From DATLGB01 sp038232275 (lineage in GTDB: Bacteria; Actinomycetota; Thermoleophilia; Solirubrobacterales; Solirubrobacteraceae), in contig JBBSIC010000043.1 of NCBI GenBank assembly GCA_038232275.1, positions 1 to 27,021 on the forward strand: 27,021 nt of DNA, written 5' to 3'. A model generated the notes under the pieces. The model was not told where the DNA came from. It saw only the letters and a list, made by a program, of their open reading frames with translations, and searched no databases. The position numbers and the translations under genes are program-made. Below are positions 13,273 to 19,571 of the stretch, one piece after another; positions within the stretch are counted from its first letter, which is position 1; every line of letters begins with the position of its first letter.

Positions 13273-13854
13273 CTACGCGCGCCCGGCGCTCAGGTGCCCG
13301 GTGTCGTTCCAGGACCAGATGACGCGGCGCTCGCGCTCGTAGTCGAGCTCGCTGATCGCCGCCGTGTCGAGCGCCAGGCGGCCGCCGGTCTGCGCCGGCT
13401 GCTCGATCCAGCGCGCGGCGAGGGCGCGCGAGACATGCCCGTGACCGAAGATCGCGACGTCCCCATCGACGCCGGCGATGCGGGCGATCACGCGGTCGAC
13501 GCGCTCCGCGACCTGGTCGAGGGTCTCGCCGCCGACCGGCCCGTCCTGCCACAGGTCCCACCCGTCGTGCTCCTCGCGGATGTCGGAGGTGGTGCGGCCC
13601 TCGTAGTCGCCGTAGTCCCACTCCAGCAGGTCGGCGTCGGCCTCGGCCTGGGCGTCGAGGCCGGCCAGGCGCGCCGTCTCGTGCGCGCGAGACAGCGGGC
13701 TCGTCAGCACGAGGGCCCAGGCGCGGTCGGCGAGGCGGCCGCCGGCCAGCAGCGCCTGCTCGCGGCCGGTCTGGGTCAGCGGGACGTCGGTGAGCCCGGT
13801 GTGGCGCCGGTCGCGGCTCCACTCCGTCTCCCCGTGGCGGATCAGGACGATCAT
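13273..13854 (-). CDS. Histidine phosphatase (phosphoglycerate-mutase superfamily)
   Basis: 193 aa. The N-terminal MIVLIRHGETEWSRDRRHTG carries the catalytic His7 in the RHGE motif. TSPLSRAHETARLAG gives the second phosphate-binding Arg, DLLEWDYGDYEGRTTSDI the proton-donor Glu region, and AIFGHGHVSRALAARW the second His. The closest style is the acid phosphatase/phosphatase branch (YGDYEGRT) and not true glycolytic PGM, so the substrate is undefined. The ATG overlaps the stop of the amidase gene (ATGA), so the two are coupled. Confidence 0.9.
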   Translation of the reverse strand: MIVLIRHGETEWSRDRRHTGLTDVPLTQTGREQALLAGGRLADRAWALVLTSPLSRAHETARLAGLDAQAEADADLLEWDYGDYEGRTTSDIREEHDGWDLWQDGPVGGETLDQVAERVDRVIARIAGVDGDVAIFGHGHVSRALAARWIEQPAQTGGRLALDTAAISELDYERERRVIWSWNDTGHLSAGRA

Positions 13855-14501
13855 CTGAGCTTGCGGCGGTATTTGACCATGGTCGCGTGCTGCATGTCGC
13901 CGTGGGTCTGTGTGCGCAGGCGCTTGACGCGCTCGTGATGAAAGGGCGAGCTGAGGCTCTCGGCATGGCCGATGACGTACTTGGTCGGCACGGCGTAGCG
14001 CGCCTGCAGCCAGCGCGTCAGCTTCAGGCTCGCGCGCAGCTGCCTGCGCCGGCCGAGCACCTCGCCGTCGGAGAGGCCGACGTGCTCGATCCCGATCGAG
14101 CGGTCGTTGAGGCCGACCGTGTGCCGGCAGCGGTAGCGCAGCGGCACGAGCTGGTGGATCGCGCCGTCCGTGTCGACGACGAAGTGCGCGCACGTGGCGG
14201 GCAGCTCGTGCAGCTCGGAGTCGGGGACGTCCCGAGCGAAGGTGTTGTAGGCCGACGCGTAGGTGCTGCCGGCCGTGACGTGCTCGACGATCGTCTTGAC
14301 CTCGCGCAGGCGGGACTCGCGCGCGCCGTAGTGGCGCAGCGAGTAGGCGCCCATCTCGTGCCGGCGCTTGTTTGAGAACGGGATCGGCGAATGGACGATC
14401 TTCGGCTTCGGCGCGGCCGCGGCGCGGGCGGCGTGGATCGGGCGATCCTGGACGGAGTGGCCGGCGAGCAGCGCCGAGGCGGCGAGGGCGGCGGCCAGCA
14501 T
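13851..14501 (-). CDS. Secreted N-acetylmuramoyl-L-alanine amidase-like protein (Amidase_2)
   Basis: 216 aa. A short N-terminal hydrophobic segment (MLAAALAASALLAGHS) suggests export or anchoring. The amidase_2/PGRP fold shows in IVEHVTAGSTYASAYNTF with zinc-ligand-like H74, HFVVDTDGAIHQLVPLRYRC, H127 in CRHTVGLNDRSIGIEHVG with E139, and YVIGHAESLSSP with H179. The usual final DPG zinc-ligand motif is replaced by QTHGDMQ, where H200 or D202 could serve. The expected role is cleavage of the stem peptide from muramic acid in peptidoglycan. It overlaps the phosphatase downstream by 4 nt and diverges from the FAD pseudogene, 20 nt away. Confidence 0.85.
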   Translation of the reverse strand: MLAAALAASALLAGHSVQDRPIHAARAAAAPKPKIVHSPIPFSNKRRHEMGAYSLRHYGARESRLREVKTIVEHVTAGSTYASAYNTFARDVPDSELHELPATCAHFVVDTDGAIHQLVPLRYRCRHTVGLNDRSIGIEHVGLSDGEVLGRRRQLRASLKLTRWLQARYAVPTKYVIGHAESLSSPFHHERVKRLRTQTHGDMQHATMVKYRRKLR

Positions 14502-14521
14502 CGTGTGCCACGCTAGCGGCG

Positions 14522-15207
14522 ATGGGCTCCGTGATCGTCGTCGGCGCCGGCAGCTTCGGGGCCTCCCTGGCGTGGCTGCTCGCGCGCGAGGGGGTCTCCG
14601 TCACGCTGATCGACCAGTTCGAGCCGGGCGACGAGCGCGCGACTCGGGCGGCGAGTCGCGTCTGTACCGCTGCGCGCACGGCGCGGCCGCCGACTACACG
14701 CGGCTGGCGCGGCGCGGGCAGCGCCTGTGGCGCGAGCTCGAGGCCGCGACCGGCGAGGAGCTGCTGCTCGAGCGCGGCGTGTGCTGGTTCGCCATCGCGA
14801 GGACGGGTGGGAGGCGGCGTCCGAACGCGTCCTGCAGGCAGAGGGCATCCCGGTCGAGCGGCTCGAGGTCGCCGCCGCCGCGCGCCGCTTCCCCTCACTG
14901 GCCGCCGACGACCTCGCCTTCGTCGTCCACGAGCCCCGCCCTGGCGGACGCGCCGCTGAAGCGCGGGCGCACCTGCCGGTACGAGCTGACGGCGGACTCG
15001 GGCTTCATCGCGGCGCCGCACCCCGTCGAGGACGGCGTGTGGATCCTGGGCGGCGGCTCCGGCCACGGCTTCAAGCACGGCCCGGCGCTGGCCGAGCTCC
15101 TCGTGGCCGCGCTGCAGGGAATCGCGACGCTGCCGCGGGACTTCGGCCTGCACGAGCGCGCGCCCGGCCGCTCGCTGCGCACCGCCGGCTCAAGCGTGGC
15201 CGATTAG
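14522..15207 (+). pseudogene. Decayed FAD-dependent oxidoreductase (sarcosine-oxidase type)
   Basis: The ATG at 14522 opens with a normal dinucleotide-binding motif (MGSVIVVGAGSFGASLAWLL). After EPGDERA the frame changes near 14640 (SGGESRLYRCAHG, YTRLARRGQRLWRELEAATG). It changes again near 14800 (EDGWEAASERVLQAEGIPVE, AARRFPSLAADDLAFVVHEP). At about 14935 a piece of roughly 150-200 codons present in relatives is missing and the frame changes once more, into a C-terminal end ALADAPLKRGRTCRYELTAD, then FIAAPHPVEDGVWILGGGSG and HGFKHGPALAELL. The two halves of a monomeric sarcosine oxidase-like enzyme are thus still recognisable but cannot make a protein. The 3' end overlaps the VIT1-family gene on the other strand by 18 nt. 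Confidence 0.85.
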
Positions 15208-15696
15208 GAAGCCCGTCGCGGCGACGATCAGGCCGCCGAAGGTGACCTGGATCAGCGAGGAGCGCATCGAGACGTGCAGGAAGCGCTTGCGCACGAGCGC
15301 GATGACGACGAGCTCGACCGCGACCACGACGTAGGCGACCTTCAGCGCCTGGTGGACGTCGGCGATCAGGAAGGGCAGGGCGTGCGCGCTGCCCCCGACG
15401 AAGGTCGCGGTGCCGGTGACGATGCCGCGGGCCATCCCCCCGCCCCGGCCGGTGACCTCGCCGTCGTCGGACAGCGCCTCGGACATGCCCATCGAGATCG
15501 CGGCGCCGAGCGCGGCGGCCAGCCCGACGAGCAGCGCGGCGCGCGAGCCCGCCGCGAACGCGGCGGCGAAGATCGGCGCGAGCGTGGAGATCGTGCCGTC
15601 GATCAGGCCGATCAGCCCGGGCTGGATGACCTGCAGCAAGCGGTCGCGCTCGTTGTCGTTGCGCCACGCGGTGGCGATGGCGGTGAGCGAGGTCAT
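15190..15696 (-). CDS. VIT1/CCC1-family iron/manganese transporter-like membrane protein
   Basis: A 168-aa integral membrane protein with about five hydrophobic segments. QPGLIGLIDGTISTLAPIFA carries the Gly-Asp-Gly signature of TM1 in the CCC1/VIT1 family. LLVGLAAALGAAISMGMSEAL is TM2 with the Met/Glu metal-site residues, and VGGSAHALPFLI, VAYVVVAVELVVIALV and LIQVTFGGLIVAATGFLIGH follow. Relatives export Fe2+ or Mn2+ from the cytoplasm (bacterial MbfA adds a ferritin domain, absent here). It is divergent from the PerR-type gene across a short, AT-rich, dyad-containing region, the usual layout for a regulator and its target, which supports a metal/oxidative-stress role. Confidence 0.85.
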   Translation of the reverse strand: MTSLTAIATAWRNDNERDRLLQVIQPGLIGLIDGTISTLAPIFAAAFAAGSRAALLVGLAAALGAAISMGMSEALSDDGEVTGRGGGMARGIVTGTATFVGGSAHALPFLIADVHQALKVAYVVVAVELVVIALVRKRFLHVSMRSSLIQVTFGGLIVAATGFLIGHA

Positions 15697-15703
15697 GTCC
15701 CGA

Positions 15704-15747
15704 CCTTATCAAGAAACTCTTGCGATAACGATTCGTATGCTATAAGG
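15704..15747. promoter_or_regulatory. Divergent promoter with Fur/PerR-like dyads
   Basis: The 62-nt gap between the transporter and perR-like genes is markedly AT-rich compared with its surroundings. It contains nested inverted repeats: CCTTAT (15704-15709) with ATAAGG (15742-15747), and TTATC (15706-15710) with GATAA (15724-15728). A GATAACGATT stretch recalls one half of a Fur box. -10-like boxes read in both directions (TATAAG rightward, GATAAG leftward). This is a good candidate operator for the adjacent Fur-family protein, though it is not an exact match to the Fur or Per consensus. Confidence 0.55.
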
Positions 15748-15758
15748 TGTCCCTAACG

Positions 15759-16187
15759 ATGGATATCCTCGACCGCCGGCTCAGCGACACCCTCCGCGCC
15801 CGCGGCCACCGCGTCACGTCGCAGCGCCTGGTCATCCACCGGGTGCTGCACGACCTCGACGCCCACGCGACCGCCGAGGATCTGCTCGGCGCGGTCGCCC
15901 CGCGGCTCCCGGGCGTGTCGCTGCCGACGATCTACGCGACGCTCGAGCTGCTCGAGGAGCTCGGCGCCGTCCGCCGCATCCCGGTTCCGGGCGGCGCGGC
16001 ACTGTATGACCCGCGGGTCACGCCGCATCATCACCTCGTCTGCCGCGAGTGCGGGAAGGCGGAGGACGTCGACGCGGAGATCGAGCTCGCGCCCGTCCTG
16101 CGCGCCGCGCAGAAGCGCGGGTTCGCCATGCGCCACGCGGAGGTCGTCGTGGCCGGGCACTGCGAGCGCTGCGCCGCCGCCGGGTGA
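15759..16187 (+). CDS. Fur-family regulator, PerR-type (peroxide sensor)
   Basis: A 142-aa Fur-family DNA-binding repressor. The winged helix lies in HRVTSQRLVIHRVL to VSLPTIYATLELLEELG. The structural zinc site has C95, C98, C135 and C138. The regulatory metal site aligns with Bacillus PerR: H36 (in DAHATAEDL), D84 (LYDPRV), H90, H92 (PHHHL) and D103 (CGKAED). At the last position PerR has Asp and Fur has Glu, and this Asp is what makes PerR sensitive to H2O2. The call PerR-like is therefore sequence-supported, though the sensing is inferred. The ATG at 15759 is chosen over GTG 15747, which lies within the operator. The stop overlaps the start of the tocopherol-cyclase gene (GTGA), so they are coupled. 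Confidence 0.9.
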   Translation: MDILDRRLSDTLRARGHRVTSQRLVIHRVLHDLDAHATAEDLLGAVAPRLPGVSLPTIYATLELLEELGAVRRIPVPGGAALYDPRVTPHHHLVCRECGKAEDVDAEIELAPVLRAAQKRGFAMRHAEVVVAGHCERCAAAG

Positions 16188-17122
16188 ATCTCGGCGCCTA
16201 CCGCCGGACGGGCGCCGACCCGCCCTTCGGCGACCCCGCGCGCACCCATGGCGTCGCGATGGAGGGCTCCTACTGGCGCTTCACCGACGTCGCCTCCCGG
16301 CGCGTCGTAATCGTCCTGTGCGGGGCCTGCCGGGCGCCGGACGGGCCGTGGGCGGTGGTCGCCGTCGCGTCGCATCCCGGAGGCTTCGTGCGCTGGGCGG
16401 CGGTGCCCGACTGCGCGCTGGACGGGCGGGCGGTGCGCGCGGGCGACGTGCTCGACGCGGCGCCCGGCCGGCTGCGGGTGCGGCTCGACGCCGCGACATT
16501 GGACGCGACGTGGTCGGCCGATGTCCCGTGGCCGCGGCGGCGCGCGTTCGGGGGGCTCGGGCCCGCGCAGTCGGTCCCGTGGCTCGGCCAGTACTGGCAC
16601 CCGCACCTGCCCCTGGGAAGCGTGGCCGGCGGGGCGGTGCTCGGCGGCGCGCCCGTGTCGCTCGACGGCGCCACGGTCTACGCGGAGAAGAACTGGGGCC
16701 CGGCCTTCGCCGGGCACTGGTGGTGGGGCCAGGCGCACGGGCTCGGGGACGGCGCCGCGTGCGTCGCCTTCGCGGGCGGGCGGCTCCTCGGCCGGGCGCC
16801 GACCGCGCTCGTCGTCGCGCTCGAGGATCGCGTGCTGCGCTTCGCGCCGCCGCTGGCGTGGGTCGCGACGGCCACGGCGCCCGGGCGCTGGCGCATCCGC
16901 GCGGCGGACTGGGCGGGCGGCTACGCCGTCGCGCTCGAGGCGGAGGCCGATCCCACCGACGCCGTGGTGCTGCCGGTGCCGGTGCCGGGCGAGCGGCGGG
17001 TGATCATGCGCTCCGCGCAGCACCTCGCCGGCCGCCTCGCGATCACGGTCCGGCGCGGCCGCCGCGTCGCCTTCCGCGGGGAGACCGAGCTGGCCGGCCT
17101 GGAGCGCGGAGTCCCCGAGTGA
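16184..17122 (+). CDS. Tocopherol cyclase-like protein (VTE1 type)
   Basis: 312 aa from GTG 16184, overlapping the PerR-like stop. Family signatures of tocopherol cyclase are present: MEGSYWRF (26-33) near the N-terminus, and AEKNWGPAFAGHWWWGQAHG (167-186), the Glu/Lys-Asn-Trp-Gly plus triple-Trp motif of the lipocalin-like barrel. WLGQYWHPHLPLGSVAGGAV is also typical. Known cyclases close the chromanol ring of prenyl-benzoquinols (last ring step in vitamin E synthesis). The length is shorter than plant VTE1 (no transit peptide) and close to bacterial forms. VTE3-like and VTE2-like genes lie 1.6 kb downstream, which strongly supports the role. A more distant lipocalin-like hydrolase/cyclase function cannot be excluded. 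Confidence 0.85.
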   Translation: MNLGAYRRTGADPPFGDPARTHGVAMEGSYWRFTDVASRRVVIVLCGACRAPDGPWAVVAVASHPGGFVRWAAVPDCALDGRAVRAGDVLDAAPGRLRVRLDAATLDATWSADVPWPRRRAFGGLGPAQSVPWLGQYWHPHLPLGSVAGGAVLGGAPVSLDGATVYAEKNWGPAFAGHWWWGQAHGLGDGAACVAFAGGRLLGRAPTALVVALEDRVLRFAPPLAWVATATAPGRWRIRAADWAGGYAVALEAEADPTDAVVLPVPVPGERRVIMRSAQHLAGRLAITVRRGRRVAFRGETELAGLERGVPE

Positions 17123-17278
17123 GGCGCCTGCGCCTCCCTGCGGGCTCGAGGTCTCCGTCGTCGCGCCTCCTGCGGAACGATCTGGCTGATAGTCGCCTAC
17201 ACCGTTCCCCACTCCCGACGGGTCGCGGGGCGCGGAACGAACGGCCCAGCGCCCGATCGCGCCAGCGCGACGGCGACG

Positions 17279-17316
17279 ACGCGCTTCGTGGGGGTCAGCG
17301 CCCCCATTGAGCGCGT
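17279..17316. repeat. 38-nt stem-loop repeat, copy 1 (convergent junction)
   Basis: ACGCGCT (17279-17285) pairs with AGCGCGT (17310-17316), and TGGGGG with CCCCCA forms the inner stem around a TCAGCG loop. Only a small internal mismatch interrupts a stem of about 16 bp. It lies in the 250-nt gap between the cyclase gene (rightward, ends 17122) and the esterase gene (leftward, ends 17373). A homologous 38-nt copy is at 22719-22756, also between convergent genes. It probably acts as a bidirectional terminator or REP-like element. The remainder of 17123-17372 shows no gene. Confidence 0.75.
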
Positions 17317-17372
17317 GCTCGCGTGCGGCCCCCTCTCTCTACCCCAGCCCGGTGCTTCGCCCCGCGGCTCGC

Positions 17373-18218
17373 TCAGCTCCCGCAGTCCGCGAGCGCGCGC
17401 CCGTAGAAGCGCAGGTAGTCGCGCCAGTGGGCGTCCCAGTAGTCGCCGTCGTGGCCGCCGCTCCAGGCCGTGTGGACCGACGGGTGCTGGCCGCGGGCGC
17501 GCAGGGCGGCGACGAAGGCGCGATCGCCGGGCTGGAAGGGGTCGGCGTCGCCGGCGTCGATCCAGACCCGCTGGCCGGCGAAGCGGCGAGCGGCGCGGAT
17601 GACGTCGTGACGATCGAAGTCGGCGGCGTCGTCGAAGGCGCCGGGGGCGGTCTGGTCGGCGCTCGTCCACAGCGCCGGGGAGTGCCCGCCGACGGCGCAG
17701 AACGCCTTGCGGTGCAGGCGGGCGAGGTCGAAGGCGCCGAAGCCGCCCATGGAGATGCCGCCGAGCGCCGTCCGGGCAGAGTCGACGCCCGTGTGCGCCT
17801 GGACCCGCGGGATCACCTCCTTGATCACGTAGCGCCCCCAGGCGCCGTCGCGGCGGTCGTGCCAGTAGGAGTGGTCGCCACCGCTGGGAAACGCGACGAC
17901 GGGCGCGCGGTCGCCGAGCCGGGAAAGCGCGGCGAAGAAGGGCCCGCCGAGGTAGCCGTCGATGCTCGTGCCGCGGCCGTGCAGGAAGACGAGCAGCGGG
18001 CGCTCGGACCCGTCGCCGGCGGCGACGCCGGCCGGATAGACGATCCGCACGCGCAGCTTGCGCCCGACCGCGGCGCTGTCGATCGTCAGCCGCTCGACGT
18101 GGGCCCCGCGCACGTCCACCGGCCCGCCGCGGCGGCCGGCCGCCGCGCCCGCGACCAGGGCGGCGAGCGCCGCGACGGCGAGCGCGATCCCGAGCAGCCG
18201 GCGGCGGCGCGCGATCAT
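17373..18218 (-). CDS. Exported alpha/beta-hydrolase esterase (esterase D / antigen-85-like)
   Basis: 281 aa with an N-terminal signal anchor (MIARRRRLLGIALAVAALAA then LVAGAAAG). The fold matches the putative esterase family: LLVFLHGRGTSIDGYLGG (oxyanion region), VVAFPSGGDHSYWHD, nucleophile S156 in GGISMGGFGAFDLA, the acid in WIDAGDADPFQPGD, and H256 in WSGGHDGDYW. It would act on esters outside the membrane; the substrate is unknown. The ATG overlaps the stop of the SRPBCC gene (ATGA, 18218-18215). The pair sits between the two halves of the tocopherol-type cluster but on the opposite strand, so a link to prenyl or acyl esters is only a guess. Confidence 0.85.
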   Translation of the reverse strand: MIARRRRLLGIALAVAALAALVAGAAAGRRGGPVDVRGAHVERLTIDSAAVGRKLRVRIVYPAGVAAGDGSERPLLVFLHGRGTSIDGYLGGPFFAALSRLGDRAPVVAFPSGGDHSYWHDRRDGAWGRYVIKEVIPRVQAHTGVDSARTALGGISMGGFGAFDLARLHRKAFCAVGGHSPALWTSADQTAPGAFDDAADFDRHDVIRAARRFAGQRVWIDAGDADPFQPGDRAFVAALRARGQHPSVHTAWSGGHDGDYWDAHWRDYLRFYGRALADCGS

Positions 18219-18751
18219 CGTCCCTCCGCCCGGCGCCGCGCGATGGCGAGCGGCTCGGCGCCGACGAGGCGCTCGAAGGTGCTGATGACCGACCACAGCC
18301 CGACCAGGCGCAGCTTCGCGCGGGCGTCGACCGGGGTGACGCGGGCCTCGGAGACCAGCTCGGAGCGCCCGTCGCCGGCCGGCCGCGTCCAGTGCGCGAA
18401 GAGGACCTTGACCGTGCCGGGCTCGTCCCAGGCCTCGAAGTCCGCCGGACCGCCGAGGCGCGGGTAGTCGCGCTGCAGCGTCCAGATGCGCCCGCACAGG
18501 CCGCTCATCGACCAGGTGTCGCCCGCCTCGAGCTCGGTGAACGGATAGCGGCGGAACAGCTCGTGGAAGGTCTGCGACGCGGGCGTGTCCGGGATGCGCC
18601 AGCGCACGAGGCGTCCCAGCGTGCGCGTGTCGGAGAGCTTGACCGAGGACGCCGCCCGCCACAGCGTCTCGGGGTCCGCCGCGGCCGTCCGGCGATGGTG
18701 GCTTCTGACCGCGGGGGCGCCAGCCCACCGCTCGAGCGCCTCATTGACCAT
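18215..18751 (-). CDS. SRPBCC-like protein
   Basis: A 178-aa protein without signal or membrane segments. Its pattern (TAAADPETLWRAASSVKLSD at the N-terminus, then LVRWRIPDTPASQTFHELFR, GDTWSMSGLCGRIWTLQRDY, FEAWDEPGTVKVLFAHWTRP, and a C-terminal helix LVGLWSVISTFERLVGAEPL) is that of START/SRPBCC ligand-binding proteins of actinobacteria. The fold holds hydrophobic ligands, so lipid or quinone binding is plausible but not shown. The ATG at 18751 overlaps the most upstream possible ATG of the divergent methyltransferase gene, so the two may share a compact control region. It is coupled by 4 nt to the esterase gene. Confidence 0.7.
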   Translation of the reverse strand: MVNEALERWAGAPAVRSHHRRTAAADPETLWRAASSVKLSDTRTLGRLVRWRIPDTPASQTFHELFRRYPFTELEAGDTWSMSGLCGRIWTLQRDYPRLGGPADFEAWDEPGTVKVLFAHWTRPAGDGRSELVSEARVTPVDARAKLRLVGLWSVISTFERLVGAEPLAIARRRAEGR

Positions 18752-19571
18752 GCGCGGACGGTACCGTGCCGCACCGGTGCGCCTGATCCAGCACAAGCGC
18801 GAGGCGTTCTGGTTCTATCGCTTCCTGTCGCCGCTGTATGACAAGTGGGTCAACCCCCTGTTCTGGACGCTGGACATGCGCGCCGCGGCGCTGGGGCTCG
18901 GACAGCTCGACGCGCGCTCGCTGAAGACCGTCGACGTCGGCGCCGGGACGGGTTTCGCCACCGAGGGCATCGTGGCGCGCGTGGACTCCGGCAACGTGAC
19001 GCTGCTCGACCAGAGCCCGCACCAGCTCGCCCGCGCGCGGCGCAAGCCGGCCCTGAAGGGCTGCACCTTCGTCCAGGGCGACGCCGAGTCGCTGCCGTTC
19101 GTCACCGACGAGTTCGACCGCTACGTCTCGTGCGGCTCGATCGAATACTGGCCGGACCCGCAGGCCGCGTTCGCGGAGGCCTACCGCGTGATCGGGCCGG
19201 GAGGGATCGCGCTGATCGTGGGGCCGCTGCCGCCCGAGCGCCCGCTCGCGCGCCGGCTCGCCGACGTGTGGATGCTCTTCCCCGCCGAGCGCGAGTACCG
19301 CGAGTGGATGCAGCGGGCGGGCTTCGCCGACATCCGGACCACGTACGTCGCGCCGAAGTGGACGGGCCAGCAGTACGGGATCGCGATCGCGGGCCGCAAG
19401 CCGGCGCCCGGCGCCTCGCCCGCCGCGGATGCCCGGCCGCGCGAGTCCGTCGACGAGCCGATGACGGCGCGGCGGTGGGCGCGCTGGGTCGCCGGCTCAG
19501 CCGCCGGGGCGGTCTTCGTCCCGATCAGCGCGGCGGCGAGCCTGCGCGCCCGGCTGCGCGCCTCGCGCTGA
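18750..19571 (+). CDS. MPBQ/MSBQ methyltransferase-like enzyme (plant VTE3 type)
   Basis: 273 aa (ATG 18750) or 264 aa (GTG 18777). It follows plant VTE3 closely: LIQHKREAFWFYRFLSPLYD (near residues 12-31), VDVGAGTGFATEGIV (SAM motif I), NVTLLDQSPHQLARAR, GDAESLPFVTDEFDRYVSCG, SIEYWPDPQAAFAEAYRVIG and RLADVWMLFPAEREYREWMQ. VTE3 methylates 2-methyl-6-phytyl- or solanesyl-benzoquinol, a step shared by tocopherol and plastoquinone synthesis. Plant VTE3 has a C-terminal membrane anchor; here a hydrophobic tail (WVAGSAAGAVFVPISAAASL) is likewise present. The GTG start directly before RLIQHK avoids overlap with the divergent gene and may be the true one. The stop overlaps the prenyltransferase ATG by one base (TGATG). 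Confidence 0.9.
   Translation: MRGRYRAAPVRLIQHKREAFWFYRFLSPLYDKWVNPLFWTLDMRAAALGLGQLDARSLKTVDVGAGTGFATEGIVARVDSGNVTLLDQSPHQLARARRKPALKGCTFVQGDAESLPFVTDEFDRYVSCGSIEYWPDPQAAFAEAYRVIGPGGIALIVGPLPPERPLARRLADVWMLFPAEREYREWMQRAGFADIRTTYVAPKWTGQQYGIAIAGRKPAPGASPAADARPRESVDEPMTARRWARWVAGSAAGAVFVPISAAASLRARLRASR
18758..18767. promoter_or_regulatory. 10-bp palindrome between divergent SRPBCC and VTE3-like genes
   Basis: ACGGTACCGT is a perfect palindrome located 6 nt outside the SRPBCC ATG and 9 nt before the GTG at 18777. The whole space between the divergent genes is about 25 nt, so transcription control must overlap coding sequence. It may be an operator or chance. Confidence 0.3.

Noticed and set aside
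13273..15153. A 626-codon leftward frame
   Set aside because: Only the C-terminal 193 codons (the histidine phosphatase) are real; the rest is out of frame with the amidase gene and antisense to the FAD relic.
18750..19571. UbiE/MenG-type menaquinone methyltransferase
   Set aside because: The opening motif LIQHKREAFWFYRFLS and the SIEYWPDPQ and ADVWMLFP segments are specific to the VTE3 type, and the prenyltransferase next to it matches HPT, not MenA.
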